Of a stretch of 64,000 bases of DNA, positions 33,509 to 42,806 are shown piece after piece. This DNA is from Sphaerotilus hippei. Lineage in GTDB: Bacteria; Pseudomonadota; Gammaproteobacteria; Burkholderiales; Burkholderiaceae_C. The stretch spans positions 1-64,000 of the forward strand of contig NZ_QJJS01000011.1 of the NCBI RefSeq assembly GCF_003201595.1. The letters are read 5' to 3'. How positions within the stretch are numbered: the first letter of the stretch is position 1; each line of letters opens with the position of its first letter. The notes below the pieces were generated by a model, which saw nothing but the letters and a program-made list of their open reading frames with translations, ran no database searches and was not told the origin of the DNA. Made by a program: the position numbers and the translations under genes.

Positions 33509-34528
33509 ATGATGTCGGTCTCATCTCAAGGCGGCGTTGCCCGCGCTCGCCAGGTCAATCTCTCTTCGTCCCTGCGCCTGGTTCGCGGACTGGGCCTGGT
33601 GGCTGCGGCAGTGGCCCTGGTGGCTTGCGGCGGTGGCAAGGAAGGCGGCGCCACGCAGGTCGCGGCCAAGGTCAACAAGGAAGAGATCTCGGTCCACCAG
33701 ATCAACTTCGTGCTGCAGCGCCAGCCCAATCTGAAACCCGAACAGGCCCAGGCGGCCAGCAAGCGTGTGCTCGAAGGCCTGGTCGACCAGGAGCTGGCCG
33801 TGCAGCAGGCCGTCGAGCAGAAGCTCGACCGGGATCCGCGCACGGTGATGGCCATCGAGGCGGCCCGCCGCGAGATCCTGTCGCGCGCCTACATGGACAA
33901 GCTCACCGGTGGCGTCGAGAAGCCGACGGACGCCGAGATCAGCCAGTTCTACGCGTCCCGCCCGGCGCTGTTCTCCCAGCGCCGTGTCTATTCGCTGGTC
34001 GAGTTCAACATCGAGGCCGGTGGCGACAAGGCCCAGAAGGAGGCCCTGGCGGCCCAGTTCAATGGCGTGAAGGGGGCGGACGCCCTGGCCGCGCAGCTGC
34101 GTGCGGCCGGCGTCAAGTTCGCGGCGCGCCCCAGCACGGTGCCTGCCGAGTCCGTGCCGACGGCGCTGCTGGGCAAGCTGTCGACGATGGGCGAAGGCCA
34201 GGCGATGTCCAACGTGACGCCGGTGGGCATCAACGTGCTGGTGCTCAATGCGGCGAAATCGGCTCCGGTGAGCGAGGCGCAGGCCAAGGCGGCGATCACT
34301 TCCTTCCTTGTGAATGACAAAAAGCGCAAGTTGGCCGTCGACGAGATGAAGCGTCTGCGCGAGGCCGCCAAGATCGAGTATCTTGGCCAATTCAGTGGCG
34401 GTGTTGCATCTGCTAACGTATCCGCATCCGCTGCGGAAGAGCCGGCCTCGCTGCTGCCGGCCGCAGCGGCAGCCTCGGAAGCGCTCGACGCCACGGACCT
34501 CCAGAAGGGCCTGTCGGGCCTGAAATGA
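33509..34528 (+). CDS. epsD: EpsD-family peptidyl-prolyl cis-trans isomerase lipoprotein
   Basis: A 339-residue SurA/PpiD-like protein of the EpsD family found in exosortase-linked exopolysaccharide loci. The N-terminus is a lipoprotein signal with the lipobox LVAC (Cys40) followed by GGGKEGG. A SurA-type N-terminal helical region (VAAKVNKEEISVHQINFVL, LDRDPRTVMAIEAARREIL) precedes a degenerate parvulin region. It probably helps fold or assemble export proteins in the periplasm. The start is ATG 33509 (a second ATG follows directly), with GGGAG about 9 bases upstream. It is the first gene of a long plus-strand operon. Confidence 0.88.
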   Translation: MMSVSSQGGVARARQVNLSSSLRLVRGLGLVAAAVALVACGGGKEGGATQVAAKVNKEEISVHQINFVLQRQPNLKPEQAQAASKRVLEGLVDQELAVQQAVEQKLDRDPRTVMAIEAARREILSRAYMDKLTGGVEKPTDAEISQFYASRPALFSQRRVYSLVEFNIEAGGDKAQKEALAAQFNGVKGADALAAQLRAAGVKFAARPSTVPAESVPTALLGKLSTMGEGQAMSNVTPVGINVLVLNAAKSAPVSEAQAKAAITSFLVNDKKRKLAVDEMKRLREAAKIEYLGQFSGGVASANVSASAAEEPASLLPAAAAASEALDATDLQKGLSGLK

Positions 34529-34598
34529 ACCCACGCTCGCTCCGCGCCACGCCATGACTCAATCGACTCGCCACACTGCTCACTTCGAGGAAGCCCTC

Positions 34599-35501
34599 AT
34601 GACGCCTGAATCCACCCTGACGGCAGCCCCTGCCGCACCGAAGCGCCCGGGCGCCGTGTGGTCCCGGCGCTGTGCCGGAGCCCTGGCCGCGCTGGTGATC
34701 GGCGCCGCGCCGATGCTCCAGCCGGTGTCGGCCGCCGCCCAGGGGGTCGCCGCCCAGGCCGATGCGAAGAAGGACTACGTGATCGGTGCCGGCGACGTCG
34801 TGCGCGTGATGGTGTTCCAGAACCCGGACCTGACGCTCGAGACCCGCGTGTCCGAGTCGGGCACCATCAGCTACCCGCTGCTGGGCCAGGTCCGCCTGGG
34901 TGGCCTGTCGATCACGAAGGCCGAGGCGCTGATCGCCGACGGGCTGCGCAGCGGCAACTACGTGCGCCAGCCGCAGATCACGCTGATGGTCACGCAGGTG
35001 CGCGGCAACCAGGCCAGCGTGCTGGGCATGGTCAACCGCCCGGGCCGTTTCCCGATCGAGGTCAGCGGCATGCGCGTGAGCGAGCTGCTGGCCACCGCCG
35101 GGGGCGCCCTGGTCAGCGGCAGCGACATCGCGGTGCTCAGCGGCATGCGCGGGGGCAAGCCTTTCCGCAAGGAGGTCGACATCGGCGCGCTGTTCACCGG
35201 CGCGAAGTCGGCCGGCATCGAGGATCCGGTGATCCTGGACGGCGACACGCTCTACGTCGACCGCATGCCGATGATCTACATCTACGGTGAAGTGCAGCGT
35301 CCCGGCACGTTCCGCCTCGAGCGCGACATGACGGTGCTGCAGGCGCTGGCCACCGGTGGCGGCCTGACCCAGCGTGGCACGGCCAAGGGCCTGAAGGTCC
35401 ACCGCCGTGACGCGTCCGGCGCGATCAACGTGTTCCAGCCGGCCATGACCGACCCGGTGCTGCCGGGTGACGTGGTCTACGTGCAGGAAAGCCTGTTCTA
35501 A
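34599..35501 (+). CDS. epsE: EpsE polysaccharide export outer-membrane protein
   Basis: A 300-residue Wza-type export protein. After a signal peptide (RRCAGALAALVIGAAPM, cleavage near SAAAQG) comes the Poly_export domain (YVIGAGDVVRVMVFQNPDL, GTISYPLLGQVRLGG), then SLBB-type repeats (VLGMVNRPGRFPIEV, IYIYGEVQRPGTFRLE). There is no lipobox Cys. I chose ATG 34599, preceded by GAGGAAG at 6 bases, over an earlier in-frame ATG at 34554. It would form the outer-membrane channel working with EpsF and EpsG. Confidence 0.93.
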   Translation: MTPESTLTAAPAAPKRPGAVWSRRCAGALAALVIGAAPMLQPVSAAAQGVAAQADAKKDYVIGAGDVVRVMVFQNPDLTLETRVSESGTISYPLLGQVRLGGLSITKAEALIADGLRSGNYVRQPQITLMVTQVRGNQASVLGMVNRPGRFPIEVSGMRVSELLATAGGALVSGSDIAVLSGMRGGKPFRKEVDIGALFTGAKSAGIEDPVILDGDTLYVDRMPMIYIYGEVQRPGTFRLERDMTVLQALATGGGLTQRGTAKGLKVHRRDASGAINVFQPAMTDPVLPGDVVYVQESLF

Positions 35502-35520
35502 GCCTGGAAGGCGCACCCCG

Positions 35521-36942
35521 ATGAGCTTCCCCCAGTTTCTCTCCATCCTGCGTGCCCGCTGGAAGGCCGCCCTGGCGGTCCTGCTGGGCACCGTCGGCCT
35601 GGCGCTCGGTTTTGCGCTGATGCTGCCTCAGCAGTTCACCGCCACGGCGGCGGTGGTGGTCGACGTGAAGCCGGATCCGATCCTGGGGGCCATGATGCAG
35701 TCGGCCAACACGGCGGTGTCGATGTCCACGCAGGTGGACATCATCAAGAGCGACCGGGTGGCCCAGCGCGTGGTGCGCGAGCTCAAGCTCGGCAACAACC
35801 CGCAGCTGCGCCAGCAATGGCGCGACAGCACCGGGGGCGCCGGCAACTTCGAGTCCTGGGCGGGTGATCTGCTGGGCCAGAAGCTGGTGGTGGTGCCGGG
35901 GCGTGACAGCAACGTCATGAGCGTGACCTACACCGCGGCGGATCCGAAGTTCGCCACGGTGATGGCCAATGCCTTCGTGCAGTCCTACATCGAGACCAGC
36001 CTGGAGCTGCGGGTCGCGCCGGCCAAGCAGTACGCGAGCTTCTTCGACGAGCGCATCAAGGCCTTGCGCGACAAGCTCGAGGCGGCCCAGACCAAGCTGA
36101 GCGTCTACCAGAAGCAGAACGGCATCCTGGCCACCGACGAGCGGCTGGACATCGAGAACCAGCGCCTGGCGGACCTGAGCGCCCAGCTGGTGGGCCTGCA
36201 GGCGGTCGCCGCCGAGTCCCGCAGCCGCAATGCCGCGGCCACGCAGGGCGGGGACCAGCTGCAGGAAGTGCTGAACAACTCGGTCGTCGCCGGCCTGCGC
36301 AGCGACCAGTCGCGCCAGGAGGCACGTCTGCAGGAGCTCAGCGCCCGGCTGGGCGACTCGCACCCGCAGGTGGTCGAGCTCAAGGCCAGCATCGGCGAGA
36401 TGCAGCGCCGCATCGAGACCGAGTCCCGCCGCGTGCGCGGCAGCGTGACGGTCAACGACACCGTCAACCGGGCCCGCGAGGTCGAGCTCAAGACCTCGCT
36501 GGAAGCCCAGCGCGCCAAGGTGCTCAAGATGAAGGAGCAGCGCGACGAGGCGATGCTGATGGTGCGCGAGGTCGAGAGCGCGCAGCGCGGCTACGACGCC
36601 GTGGCGGCCCGCTACACCCAGTCCAGCCTCGAGAGCCAGATGAACCAGACCAACATCACGCTGCTGACCGCGGCCACCGAGCCGTCGTCGCCGTCGGGCC
36701 CGAAGGTGCTGCTGATCGGTCTGCTGTCGCTGGTGGCCGGCCTGCTGCTGGCGCCCGGCTTCGTGGTGCTGCGCGAATTCTTCGATCGGCGCGTGCGCAC
36801 GCTCGACGACCTGTCCGGCTCGCTCGGCCTGCCGGTGCTGGGGGTCGTGCCGCGTCCGACGACGGGCCTGCTGGGCCAGTCGTCCGGCCGGCTGATGCTG
36901 CCGGGCCAGGTGATGGCCCGCCTGCCGCAGCAGAGCCACTGA
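35521..36942 (+). CDS. epsF: EpsF chain-length determinant (Wzz/GNVR) protein
   Basis: A 473-residue polysaccharide co-polymerase. A first membrane helix (residues about 15-35, ALAVLLGTVGLALGFALML) and a Wzz periplasmic domain (FTATAAVVVDVKPDPILG) are followed by long coiled coils (about 180-370) and the GNVR-type segment TEPSSPSGPKVLLIGLLSL that leads into the second membrane helix. The short cytoplasmic tail after GFVVLREFFDRRVRT would contact the kinase EpsG. ATG 35521 has GGAAGG about 9 bases upstream. It is 19 bases after epsE and 24 before epsG. Confidence 0.92.
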   Translation: MSFPQFLSILRARWKAALAVLLGTVGLALGFALMLPQQFTATAAVVVDVKPDPILGAMMQSANTAVSMSTQVDIIKSDRVAQRVVRELKLGNNPQLRQQWRDSTGGAGNFESWAGDLLGQKLVVVPGRDSNVMSVTYTAADPKFATVMANAFVQSYIETSLELRVAPAKQYASFFDERIKALRDKLEAAQTKLSVYQKQNGILATDERLDIENQRLADLSAQLVGLQAVAAESRSRNAAATQGGDQLQEVLNNSVVAGLRSDQSRQEARLQELSARLGDSHPQVVELKASIGEMQRRIETESRRVRGSVTVNDTVNRAREVELKTSLEAQRAKVLKMKEQRDEAMLMVREVESAQRGYDAVAARYTQSSLESQMNQTNITLLTAATEPSSPSGPKVLLIGLLSLVAGLLLAPGFVVLREFFDRRVRTLDDLSGSLGLPVLGVVPRPTTGLLGQSSGRLMLPGQVMARLPQQSH

Positions 36943-36966
36943 CCCCCCTCGATCGACAGGAACGGT

Positions 36967-37881
36967 ATGACAGCCTCTGCCCGCAGCACCTTCAAGTCCG
37001 CTGGCCCGCGTCCGGTCTCCGGCGACGATCTGGCGCAGCACCCCGAGCAGGACCGCACCATCGGCGAGATCATCCGCCGGGCCAAGAACCTGAGCGCCGA
37101 GCAGGTGGCCGCGATCTCCGAGCACCAGCGCACCCACAACCTGCGCTTCGGCGAGGCGGCGGTCGCGCTGGGCCTGGCCACCGAGGCGGACGTCGTCTTC
37201 GCGCTGTCCCAGCAGTTCCACTACCCGTTCACGCCGGAAGGCCGCAACGGCGTCAACCGCGAGCTGGTGACCGCGTCGCAGCCCTTCAGCGTGCAGGCGG
37301 AGGCCTTCCGGGCGATCCGCAGCCAGCTGATGATGCGCATCTTCAGCGCCACCGAGCCGCGCCGGGCGCTGGCCGTGGTCAGCCCCGATTCGGGCGACGG
37401 CAAGACCTTCTTCGCCGCCAACCTCGCCGTCGTGCTGGCCCAGCTGGGCAACCGCACGCTGGTGGTCGACGCCGACCTGCGCGGCCCGCGCCTGCACGAC
37501 GTGTTCGGCATCCCGAACGCCTCGGGGCTGTCGGGCATCCTGAGCGGGCGCCAGGAGGACAACGTGATCTTCCAGGCCCCCGACCTGCCCAGCCTCTACG
37601 TGATGCCGGTCGGCGTCACGCCGCCCAACCCGCTCGAGCTGATCGAGCGCCCGGCGTTCCGGCTGCTGATCAACGAGCTGCTGCGCAAGTTCGACCATGT
37701 CATCGTCGACACCCCGGCGGCCGTGCACGGCAGCGACTTCGCCGCGCTGGCCTCGCGCTGCGGTGCCGCCCTGGTCGTGGCCCGCAAGGACCGCTCGCGC
37801 CTGAAGGAGATCGAGCAGGTGGTGCAGACCGTCATGACCGGCAACGCGACCGTGGCCGGCGTGGTGATGAACGAATACTGA
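36967..37881 (+). CDS. epsG: EpsG chain-length-control BY-kinase
   Basis: A 304-residue cytoplasmic ATPase of the bacterial tyrosine kinase family. The N-terminal 90 residues are a GspE/MshEN-like module (TIGEIIRRAKNLSAEQV, FGEAAVALGLATEADVVFAL). The kinase core has Walker A SPDSGDGKT (139-147), Walker A' VVDADLRGP (166-174) and Walker B HVIVDTPA. The C-terminus ends VVMNEY, with none of the usual run of tyrosines that are autophosphorylated in Wzc or CapB, so control of polymer length may differ. ATG 36967 has AGGA 6 bases upstream. Confidence 0.9.
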   Translation: MTASARSTFKSAGPRPVSGDDLAQHPEQDRTIGEIIRRAKNLSAEQVAAISEHQRTHNLRFGEAAVALGLATEADVVFALSQQFHYPFTPEGRNGVNRELVTASQPFSVQAEAFRAIRSQLMMRIFSATEPRRALAVVSPDSGDGKTFFAANLAVVLAQLGNRTLVVDADLRGPRLHDVFGIPNASGLSGILSGRQEDNVIFQAPDLPSLYVMPVGVTPPNPLELIERPAFRLLINELLRKFDHVIVDTPAAVHGSDFAALASRCGAALVVARKDRSRLKEIEQVVQTVMTGNATVAGVVMNEY

Positions 37882-37915
37882 TCCTTTCCCTCCACTTCCG
37901 AGACAGGCCGCTGCG

Positions 37916-38824
37916 GTGCAGATCCTCCAGTCCTATGTCAGTGCCGTCTTCGGGAAACGCGAGGCGTCCGACACGGCCCACCTCACGTTCCTGGTCGTGG
38001 CGGCCGGTTTCCTGGCGATGTTCGTGCCGGTCTACCTGGACCTGGCGCGCCACATCTGGTCCACCGACGAGCAGGGCCACGGCCCGATCATCCTCGGCCT
38101 GTGCGCCTGGCTGATCTGGCGCAGCCGCGAGGCGCTGATCGCCTTGCCGGCCCGGCCCGCGCGGCGCACCGCCGCGGTGCTGATGGCGCTGTGCTGGCCG
38201 GTCTACGCCATCAGCCTGTCGCAGGGCATCACGACGGTCGAGGGCCTGCTGCAGCCGCTGGTGGTGATCGCGCTGCTGCTGTGGTTCAAGGGCTGGCCCG
38301 GGGTGCGCCTGATGTGGTTTCCGCTGGCCTTCATGCTGTTCATGGTGCCGGTGCCCTCGACGGTGGTGCTGCAGGCCACGATGCCGCTGAAGGTGGCGGT
38401 CTCCAGCGTGGCCGAGCCGCTGCTGCACGCGCTGGGCTACCCGATCGCCCGCACCGGGGTGATCCTGCAGGTGGGCCAGTACCAGCTGCTGGTGGCCGAT
38501 GCCTGCGCCGGCCTGAACTCGATCTTCACGCTCGAGGCCCTGGGCCTGCTCTACCTGAACATGAAGGGCCATGCCTCGGCCGCGCGCAACCTGGTGATGG
38601 CCTGCCTGATCTTCCCGGCGTCCTTCCTGTCCAACGTGATCCGGGTCTGCACGCTGGTGCTGGTGACCTACCACTTCGGCGACGCCGCAGGGCAGGGCTT
38701 CACCCACACCTTCGCCGGCATGGTGCTGTTCCTGTGTGCGCTGGTGATCATCATCGCCCTCGACCACGTGCTGGACCTGGTCTGGAAAGTCCTGCCCGCC
38801 CGGACCACAGGAGCCCCCCGATGA
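37916..38824 (+). CDS. xrtB: exosortase B
   Basis: A 302-residue membrane protein with about eight hydrophobic segments, matching exosortase B. The predicted cysteine-protease-like triad is present: Cys197 in LLVADACAGLNSIFTL, Arg243 in SNVIRVCTLV and His264 in GFTHTFAGM. Exosortases are thought to process and anchor proteins with PEP-CTERM tails, often in genomes with matching EPS loci. The start is GTG 37916. The stop overlaps the epsI ATG by 4 bases (ATGA). No PEP-CTERM protein is encoded in this window; the substrates must lie elsewhere. Confidence 0.95.
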   Translation: MQILQSYVSAVFGKREASDTAHLTFLVVAAGFLAMFVPVYLDLARHIWSTDEQGHGPIILGLCAWLIWRSREALIALPARPARRTAAVLMALCWPVYAISLSQGITTVEGLLQPLVVIALLLWFKGWPGVRLMWFPLAFMLFMVPVPSTVVLQATMPLKVAVSSVAEPLLHALGYPIARTGVILQVGQYQLLVADACAGLNSIFTLEALGLLYLNMKGHASAARNLVMACLIFPASFLSNVIRVCTLVLVTYHFGDAAGQGFTHTFAGMVLFLCALVIIIALDHVLDLVWKVLPARTTGAPR

Positions 38825-39519
38825 ACGACGAACGACGCCAGCGCCGCCAGCTGCTGCACGCCGCCGGCCTCGCGGCGGTGATGGCCAGCGCGCCGGTGGC
38901 CGCCTGGCGCATCCGGCCCGACGAGCCGCTGACGCTGTCCTATCCGAAGATGGACCTGGAGCAGCAGATCCCCGAGGTGTTCGCCGGCTGGCGGGTCGAC
39001 CGCAGCCTGACGCCGCTGGTGCCCGATCCGGTGCTGCAGCAGAGCGTGCAGGCGACCTACGACCAGAACATCGCCCGCACCTACATCAACGACCGGGGCG
39101 AGCGGGTCATGGTCACGGTGGCCTACGGCGCCGATCAGGGCGCCGAGGCGACCCAGGTGCACCGCCCCGAGATCTGCTACGGCGCCCAGGGCTTCGTGGT
39201 GCGTCACCAGGCCGATGAGCTGCTGGCGCTGCCGGAGCACCGCATCGCGGTGCGGCGTCTGTTCGCCTCGCTGGGGCGGCGCATGGAGCCCGTCAGCTAC
39301 TGGGTCACGCTCGGCGACACCGCCAGCCTGCCGGGCTGGCGCCGCAAGCTCGAGCAGATCCGCATCGGCCTGGCGGGCAAGTACGCCGATGGCCTGCTGA
39401 TGCGCTTCTCGAGTTTCGGCACCGACACGGCCGCGGCCTACACCCTGCACGACCGCTTCGTCCGCGACCTCTACGCCAGCGTGGCGGCGGACGTGCGTCC
39501 GCGCTACTTCGGGAGCTGA
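38821..39519 (+). CDS. epsI: EpsI domain protein
   Basis: A 232-residue protein of the EpsI family, which in some species is fused to the exosortase C-terminus and here is separate. It has a Tat/Sec-like N-terminal hydrophobic stretch after RRQRRQLLHAAG, then VFAGWRVDRS and the conserved QVHRPEICYGAQGF (Cys-containing) motif, followed by SYWVTLGDTA. The position directly after xrtB with a 4-base overlap is typical. Its biochemical role is not established; a periplasmic partner of exosortase or of polysaccharide handling is assumed. Confidence 0.9.
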   Translation: MNDERRQRRQLLHAAGLAAVMASAPVAAWRIRPDEPLTLSYPKMDLEQQIPEVFAGWRVDRSLTPLVPDPVLQQSVQATYDQNIARTYINDRGERVMVTVAYGADQGAEATQVHRPEICYGAQGFVVRHQADELLALPEHRIAVRRLFASLGRRMEPVSYWVTLGDTASLPGWRRKLEQIRIGLAGKYADGLLMRFSSFGTDTAAAYTLHDRFVRDLYASVAADVRPRYFGS

Positions 39520-39521
39520 GT

Positions 39522-40853
39522 TTGCTGGCCGCCTCGGCACGCCTGCCTCGACCCCTGAACGCCCGCAAGCCGGTCGACACCGACGCCGATCAGGTCTTTC
39601 CGGGCTACGGGCAGTGCGTGTTCCTGCTGGTGATGGCCGTGTCCTACCACTGGCTGCTCACCTTCGCGCACACCAACCTGCACATCCAGCCGACCACGAC
39701 GCTGGTGGGCCTGGTCGAGCTGGCCCTTTACCTGTGGGTGATCGTGCTGGTGCTGCGTGCGCCCCGCAGCATGCCCTCGATCGTGCTGTTCCTCTTCACG
39801 ATGGCCACCATGTTCGTGCTGGCCGTGCTGCGCGAGGGTTATCTGGACCCGAAGGCGATCCGCGACCTGCTGATCCCGTTCCTGTTCTTTTTCCTCGCGT
39901 CCAGTCGTCGGGCGACGGATGCGTCCGAGCGGCGGCTCGTGAGCGCGGTGTTCTGGGTCGTCGTGCTGGGTGCGGTCGTCGAGGTCGGGCTGGCCGGCGA
40001 CTACGGCCGGGTCTTCAATACCTTCAACTACCACGTCGCCATCGGCACCATCTCGGCCGAGTCGGCCCATTTCAGCGGCATGGACGTGACCCTGAACGCC
40101 TTGCGTCCCCAGGGCATCGGCACGACCGCATTGAACTGGCTGGTCGGGCAGCGCCGCATCTCGTCGGTCTTCGTCGAGCCGGTGTCGCTGGGCAACTACT
40201 GCGTGGTGATGTTCGCCTGGATCTGCGCCCACCCCTGGGCCGAGGTGCGCCGCCTGTGGTGGATGCTGCTGATGGTCGCCTTCCTGATGCTGCTGTCGGA
40301 CTCGCGCTTCGCGATGGTGGCCGTCGGCGCGCTGGTGCTGATCCGCTGCCTGGTGGCGCCGGGCGCGATGAAGGCGCTGGCCATGGCCTCGCCGTTCGTC
40401 GGGGTGGCGCTGGCGATCGGTCTGGCGGCCTTCCATCCGATGCATGGTGACAACCTGCCCGGCCGCCTGACCACCAGCGGATACGTGTTCATGGATTTCC
40501 CGCCACAGGCCTATTTTGGTCTGCACGCCTTTGCCGCCCGTTTTGGCGACATGGGTTATGCCTATGCGCTGACCCGGTTCGGCCTGCCTCTGGTGGTGGT
40601 GCTGTGGGGCGTGGTCGCCCTGAGGACGGCCCGCACGGATCGGCAGACCCGCTTCCAGTCCCTGGCCTTGATCTACATTTCGATGATTCTCAGCATTTCA
40701 GGGTCATCGGCCTTCGCACTCAAGACGGCCGCCCTGACCTGGTTCCTGATCGGGCTGGGCTATGCGTCGTCGGGGCCCGCCACGGCTGCCGTGCCGCCGG
40801 GTGGTGCCATCGTTGCGCCCGGACGGGCGCGCAGGGGAGTGTTCCAACCATGA
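39522..40853 (+). CDS. Wzy-like polysaccharide polymerase / O-antigen ligase-type membrane protein
   Basis: A 443-residue polytopic protein with about eleven hydrophobic segments. A large loop near residues 165-220 contains SVFVEPVSLGNYCVVMFAW, and LLSDSRFAMVAVGALVLIR follows, as in O-antigen polymerases and ligases, which join lipid-linked repeat units in the periplasm. The start is a TTG at 39522 with GGGAG 6 bases upstream, 2 bases after the epsI stop. The family is diverse, so polymerase rather than ligase is inferred from the company of wzx, epsE and epsF. The stop overlaps the next gene by 4 bases. Confidence 0.78.
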   Translation: MLAASARLPRPLNARKPVDTDADQVFPGYGQCVFLLVMAVSYHWLLTFAHTNLHIQPTTTLVGLVELALYLWVIVLVLRAPRSMPSIVLFLFTMATMFVLAVLREGYLDPKAIRDLLIPFLFFFLASSRRATDASERRLVSAVFWVVVLGAVVEVGLAGDYGRVFNTFNYHVAIGTISAESAHFSGMDVTLNALRPQGIGTTALNWLVGQRRISSVFVEPVSLGNYCVVMFAWICAHPWAEVRRLWWMLLMVAFLMLLSDSRFAMVAVGALVLIRCLVAPGAMKALAMASPFVGVALAIGLAAFHPMHGDNLPGRLTTSGYVFMDFPPQAYFGLHAFAARFGDMGYAYALTRFGLPLVVVLWGVVALRTARTDRQTRFQSLALIYISMILSISGSSAFALKTAALTWFLIGLGYASSGPATAAVPPGGAIVAPGRARRGVFQP

Positions 40854-41626
40854 GCCACGACTCCTCGTTGATCAAGCCCGCCTTGGGCGACCGGCCTGCC
40901 GCGCCTGGCACCGGCGGTGAGGGGGTGCTGCTGGCGGGCTTCCAGCTGGAGCGCCACACCGACGGCAGCCTGATCCAGCTGCTGCGCCAGCGCCTGGCCA
41001 GCCGGGTCTCGACTGCGCTGTTCTTTGCCAACACCAACCTGGTGGTCACCGGGCAGGGACTGCTGCCGCAGCTGCGCCATGAGACCGCTGCGGTCGTGGT
41101 CAACGACGGCCTGGGCATCGACATCGGCATGGCGATGCGTGGGCATCCGAAATTCGCCCAGAACCTCAACGGCACGGATTTCATCCCGCTGCTGCTGACC
41201 GAGGTTCCCGGGCTGCGGGTCTTCCTGTACGGCGGCCAGCGGCTGTCGGTCGAAGGCACGGCCCGTCGCATCGAGGCGATGGGGCATCAGGTCGTCGGTT
41301 GTTTCGATGGTTATGACAGCCAGGAGGCCGAGGTCGTCGAGGCGATCGGCCGCACCCGGCCCGACGTGATCCTGGTGGCCCTGGGCAATCCGCGCCAGGA
41401 AGCCTGGATCCTGGACCACATGGCCAGCCTGCCGCCGGCGGTGCTGGTCGGTGTCGGCGCCTTGTTCGATTTCATGTCCGGACGCATGCCGCGTGCGCCC
41501 CGCTGGGTGCGGCGCCTGCGCATGGAGTGGCTGTACCGGCTCTACCGCGAGCCCCGGCGTCTGGCCCGGCGCTACACGGTCGACTTCGTGCGCTTCCTGG
41601 TCCTGTGCCTGTGGCCGGCCCGCTGA
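40850..41626 (+). CDS. WecG/TagA/CpsF-family glycosyltransferase
   Basis: A 258-residue GT26 enzyme. Motifs are FFANTNLVVTG, VVVNDGLGIDIG, NLNGTDFIPLL, VALGNPRQEAWI and the C-terminal RRLRMEWLYRLYREPRRLA. WecG and TagA transfer N-acetylmannosaminuronic acid or N-acetylmannosamine to a lipid-linked acceptor; the sugar used here cannot be told from sequence. The dehydrogenase at 16.5-17.8 kb could supply an N-acetylhexosaminuronic acid donor. ATG 40850 overlaps the polymerase stop by 4 bases and has AGGGGAG upstream. The basic C-terminal tail suggests membrane association. Confidence 0.9.
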   Translation: MSHDSSLIKPALGDRPAAPGTGGEGVLLAGFQLERHTDGSLIQLLRQRLASRVSTALFFANTNLVVTGQGLLPQLRHETAAVVVNDGLGIDIGMAMRGHPKFAQNLNGTDFIPLLLTEVPGLRVFLYGGQRLSVEGTARRIEAMGHQVVGCFDGYDSQEAEVVEAIGRTRPDVILVALGNPRQEAWILDHMASLPPAVLVGVGALFDFMSGRMPRAPRWVRRLRMEWLYRLYREPRRLARRYTVDFVRFLVLCLWPAR

Positions 41627-41663
41627 ACGGGGCCGGCGTGGCGGCCGCCATGGAGCCGGGGCG

Positions 41664-42791
41664 GTGAGCGCGCGCATCGTCATCGACGCACGCATGCTGA
41701 GGACGACCACCGGTCGTTACATCGACCGCCTGCTCGAGCACCTGCAGGACCTCGATGCCCGCAACCAGTATCTGGTCTGCCTGGACCAGCGTGGTTTTGA
41801 CAGCTGGTTTCCCCGTGCCCCCAATTTCACGAAGGTGCTGGCGCCTTTTCCGGCCTACAGCTGGGCGGAGCAGTGGAAGTTTCCCCGGCTGCTGCGCCGG
41901 CTCCAGGCCGATCTGGTGCACTTCACCATGCCGCAGCAGCCTTTCCTGTTCTTCGGTCGCAACGTCACGACGGTGCACGACCTGACCCTGATCCGCTTCA
42001 GCAATGCCGCGGACGGGCGCTGGAGCTACCGGCTCAAGATGGGTCTCTTCGGCGCGCTGCTGCGGCTGATCGCCTGGCGTGCCTGCGGGGTGATCGCCAA
42101 CAGCTTCTACACGCGCGACGACTATGCCCGGCTGGTGGGCTGTGATGCCGAGGACATCCACGTGACCCATCTGGCCGCCGACCCGCTGGCGGCCGAGCCG
42201 CAGGAAATCGCCGCCTTGAAAGGCCGCAGGTTTCTGCTGTATGTCGGCAATGCTTATCCTTACAAGAATATCGATCTGTTGCTGACGGCGCAGCGGCAAC
42301 TGGCCCGGACCGATCCGCAGTTGCACCTGGTGCTGGCCGGCAAGACCGATGGATATCACGAAACCATCGAGCGGCGGGTGCGTGAGGAGGGTATTCCGAA
42401 CGTACACTTTCCGGGTTATGTGTCCGACGGGCAATTGAGCTGGCTCTACAGCCGGGCGGTTGCTTATGTATTCCCGTCCCGTTCGGAGGGCTTCGGTCTG
42501 CCCGGCCTGGAGGCCATGCTGCATGGCCTGCCGGTGATCTCCAGTTCGTCGACGGCCCTGCCGGAGGTTTTTGGTGATGCTGCACTGTATTTTTCGCCCG
42601 ATTCCGTCGAGCAGTACATCGAACGTGTCCAGAGCGTGCTGCAGGGGCGTGAGTGCCGCGACGCGCTGATCCGGCGGGGTCACCAACGGGTATCGTCCTA
42701 TTCCTGGTCAAGAATGGCCGAATCGACCTTGGCGGTCTACCGGGGATGCCTGGGTCAATCCGCCCATGCCACCCGACCTGACGTGGTGTGA
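41664..42791 (+). CDS. GT4-family glycosyltransferase
   Basis: A 375-residue retaining glycosyltransferase of the GT-B fold. The C-terminal domain has FLLYVGNAYPYKNIDLLL, VHFPGYVSDGQLSWLYS and the donor-site motif PSRSEGFGLPGLEAML with the two glutamates of the EX7E pattern. The N-terminal domain has IVIDARMLRTTTGRYI and VHDLTLIRFSN. The start is GTG 41664 with GGAG about 9 bases upstream, 37 bases after the preceding gene. Sugar donor and linkage are unknown. Confidence 0.87.
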   Translation: MSARIVIDARMLRTTTGRYIDRLLEHLQDLDARNQYLVCLDQRGFDSWFPRAPNFTKVLAPFPAYSWAEQWKFPRLLRRLQADLVHFTMPQQPFLFFGRNVTTVHDLTLIRFSNAADGRWSYRLKMGLFGALLRLIAWRACGVIANSFYTRDDYARLVGCDAEDIHVTHLAADPLAAEPQEIAALKGRRFLLYVGNAYPYKNIDLLLTAQRQLARTDPQLHLVLAGKTDGYHETIERRVREEGIPNVHFPGYVSDGQLSWLYSRAVAYVFPSRSEGFGLPGLEAMLHGLPVISSSSTALPEVFGDAALYFSPDSVEQYIERVQSVLQGRECRDALIRRGHQRVSSYSWSRMAESTLAVYRGCLGQSAHATRPDVV

Positions 42792-42806
42792 AAATCGGTA
42801 GCTGAT

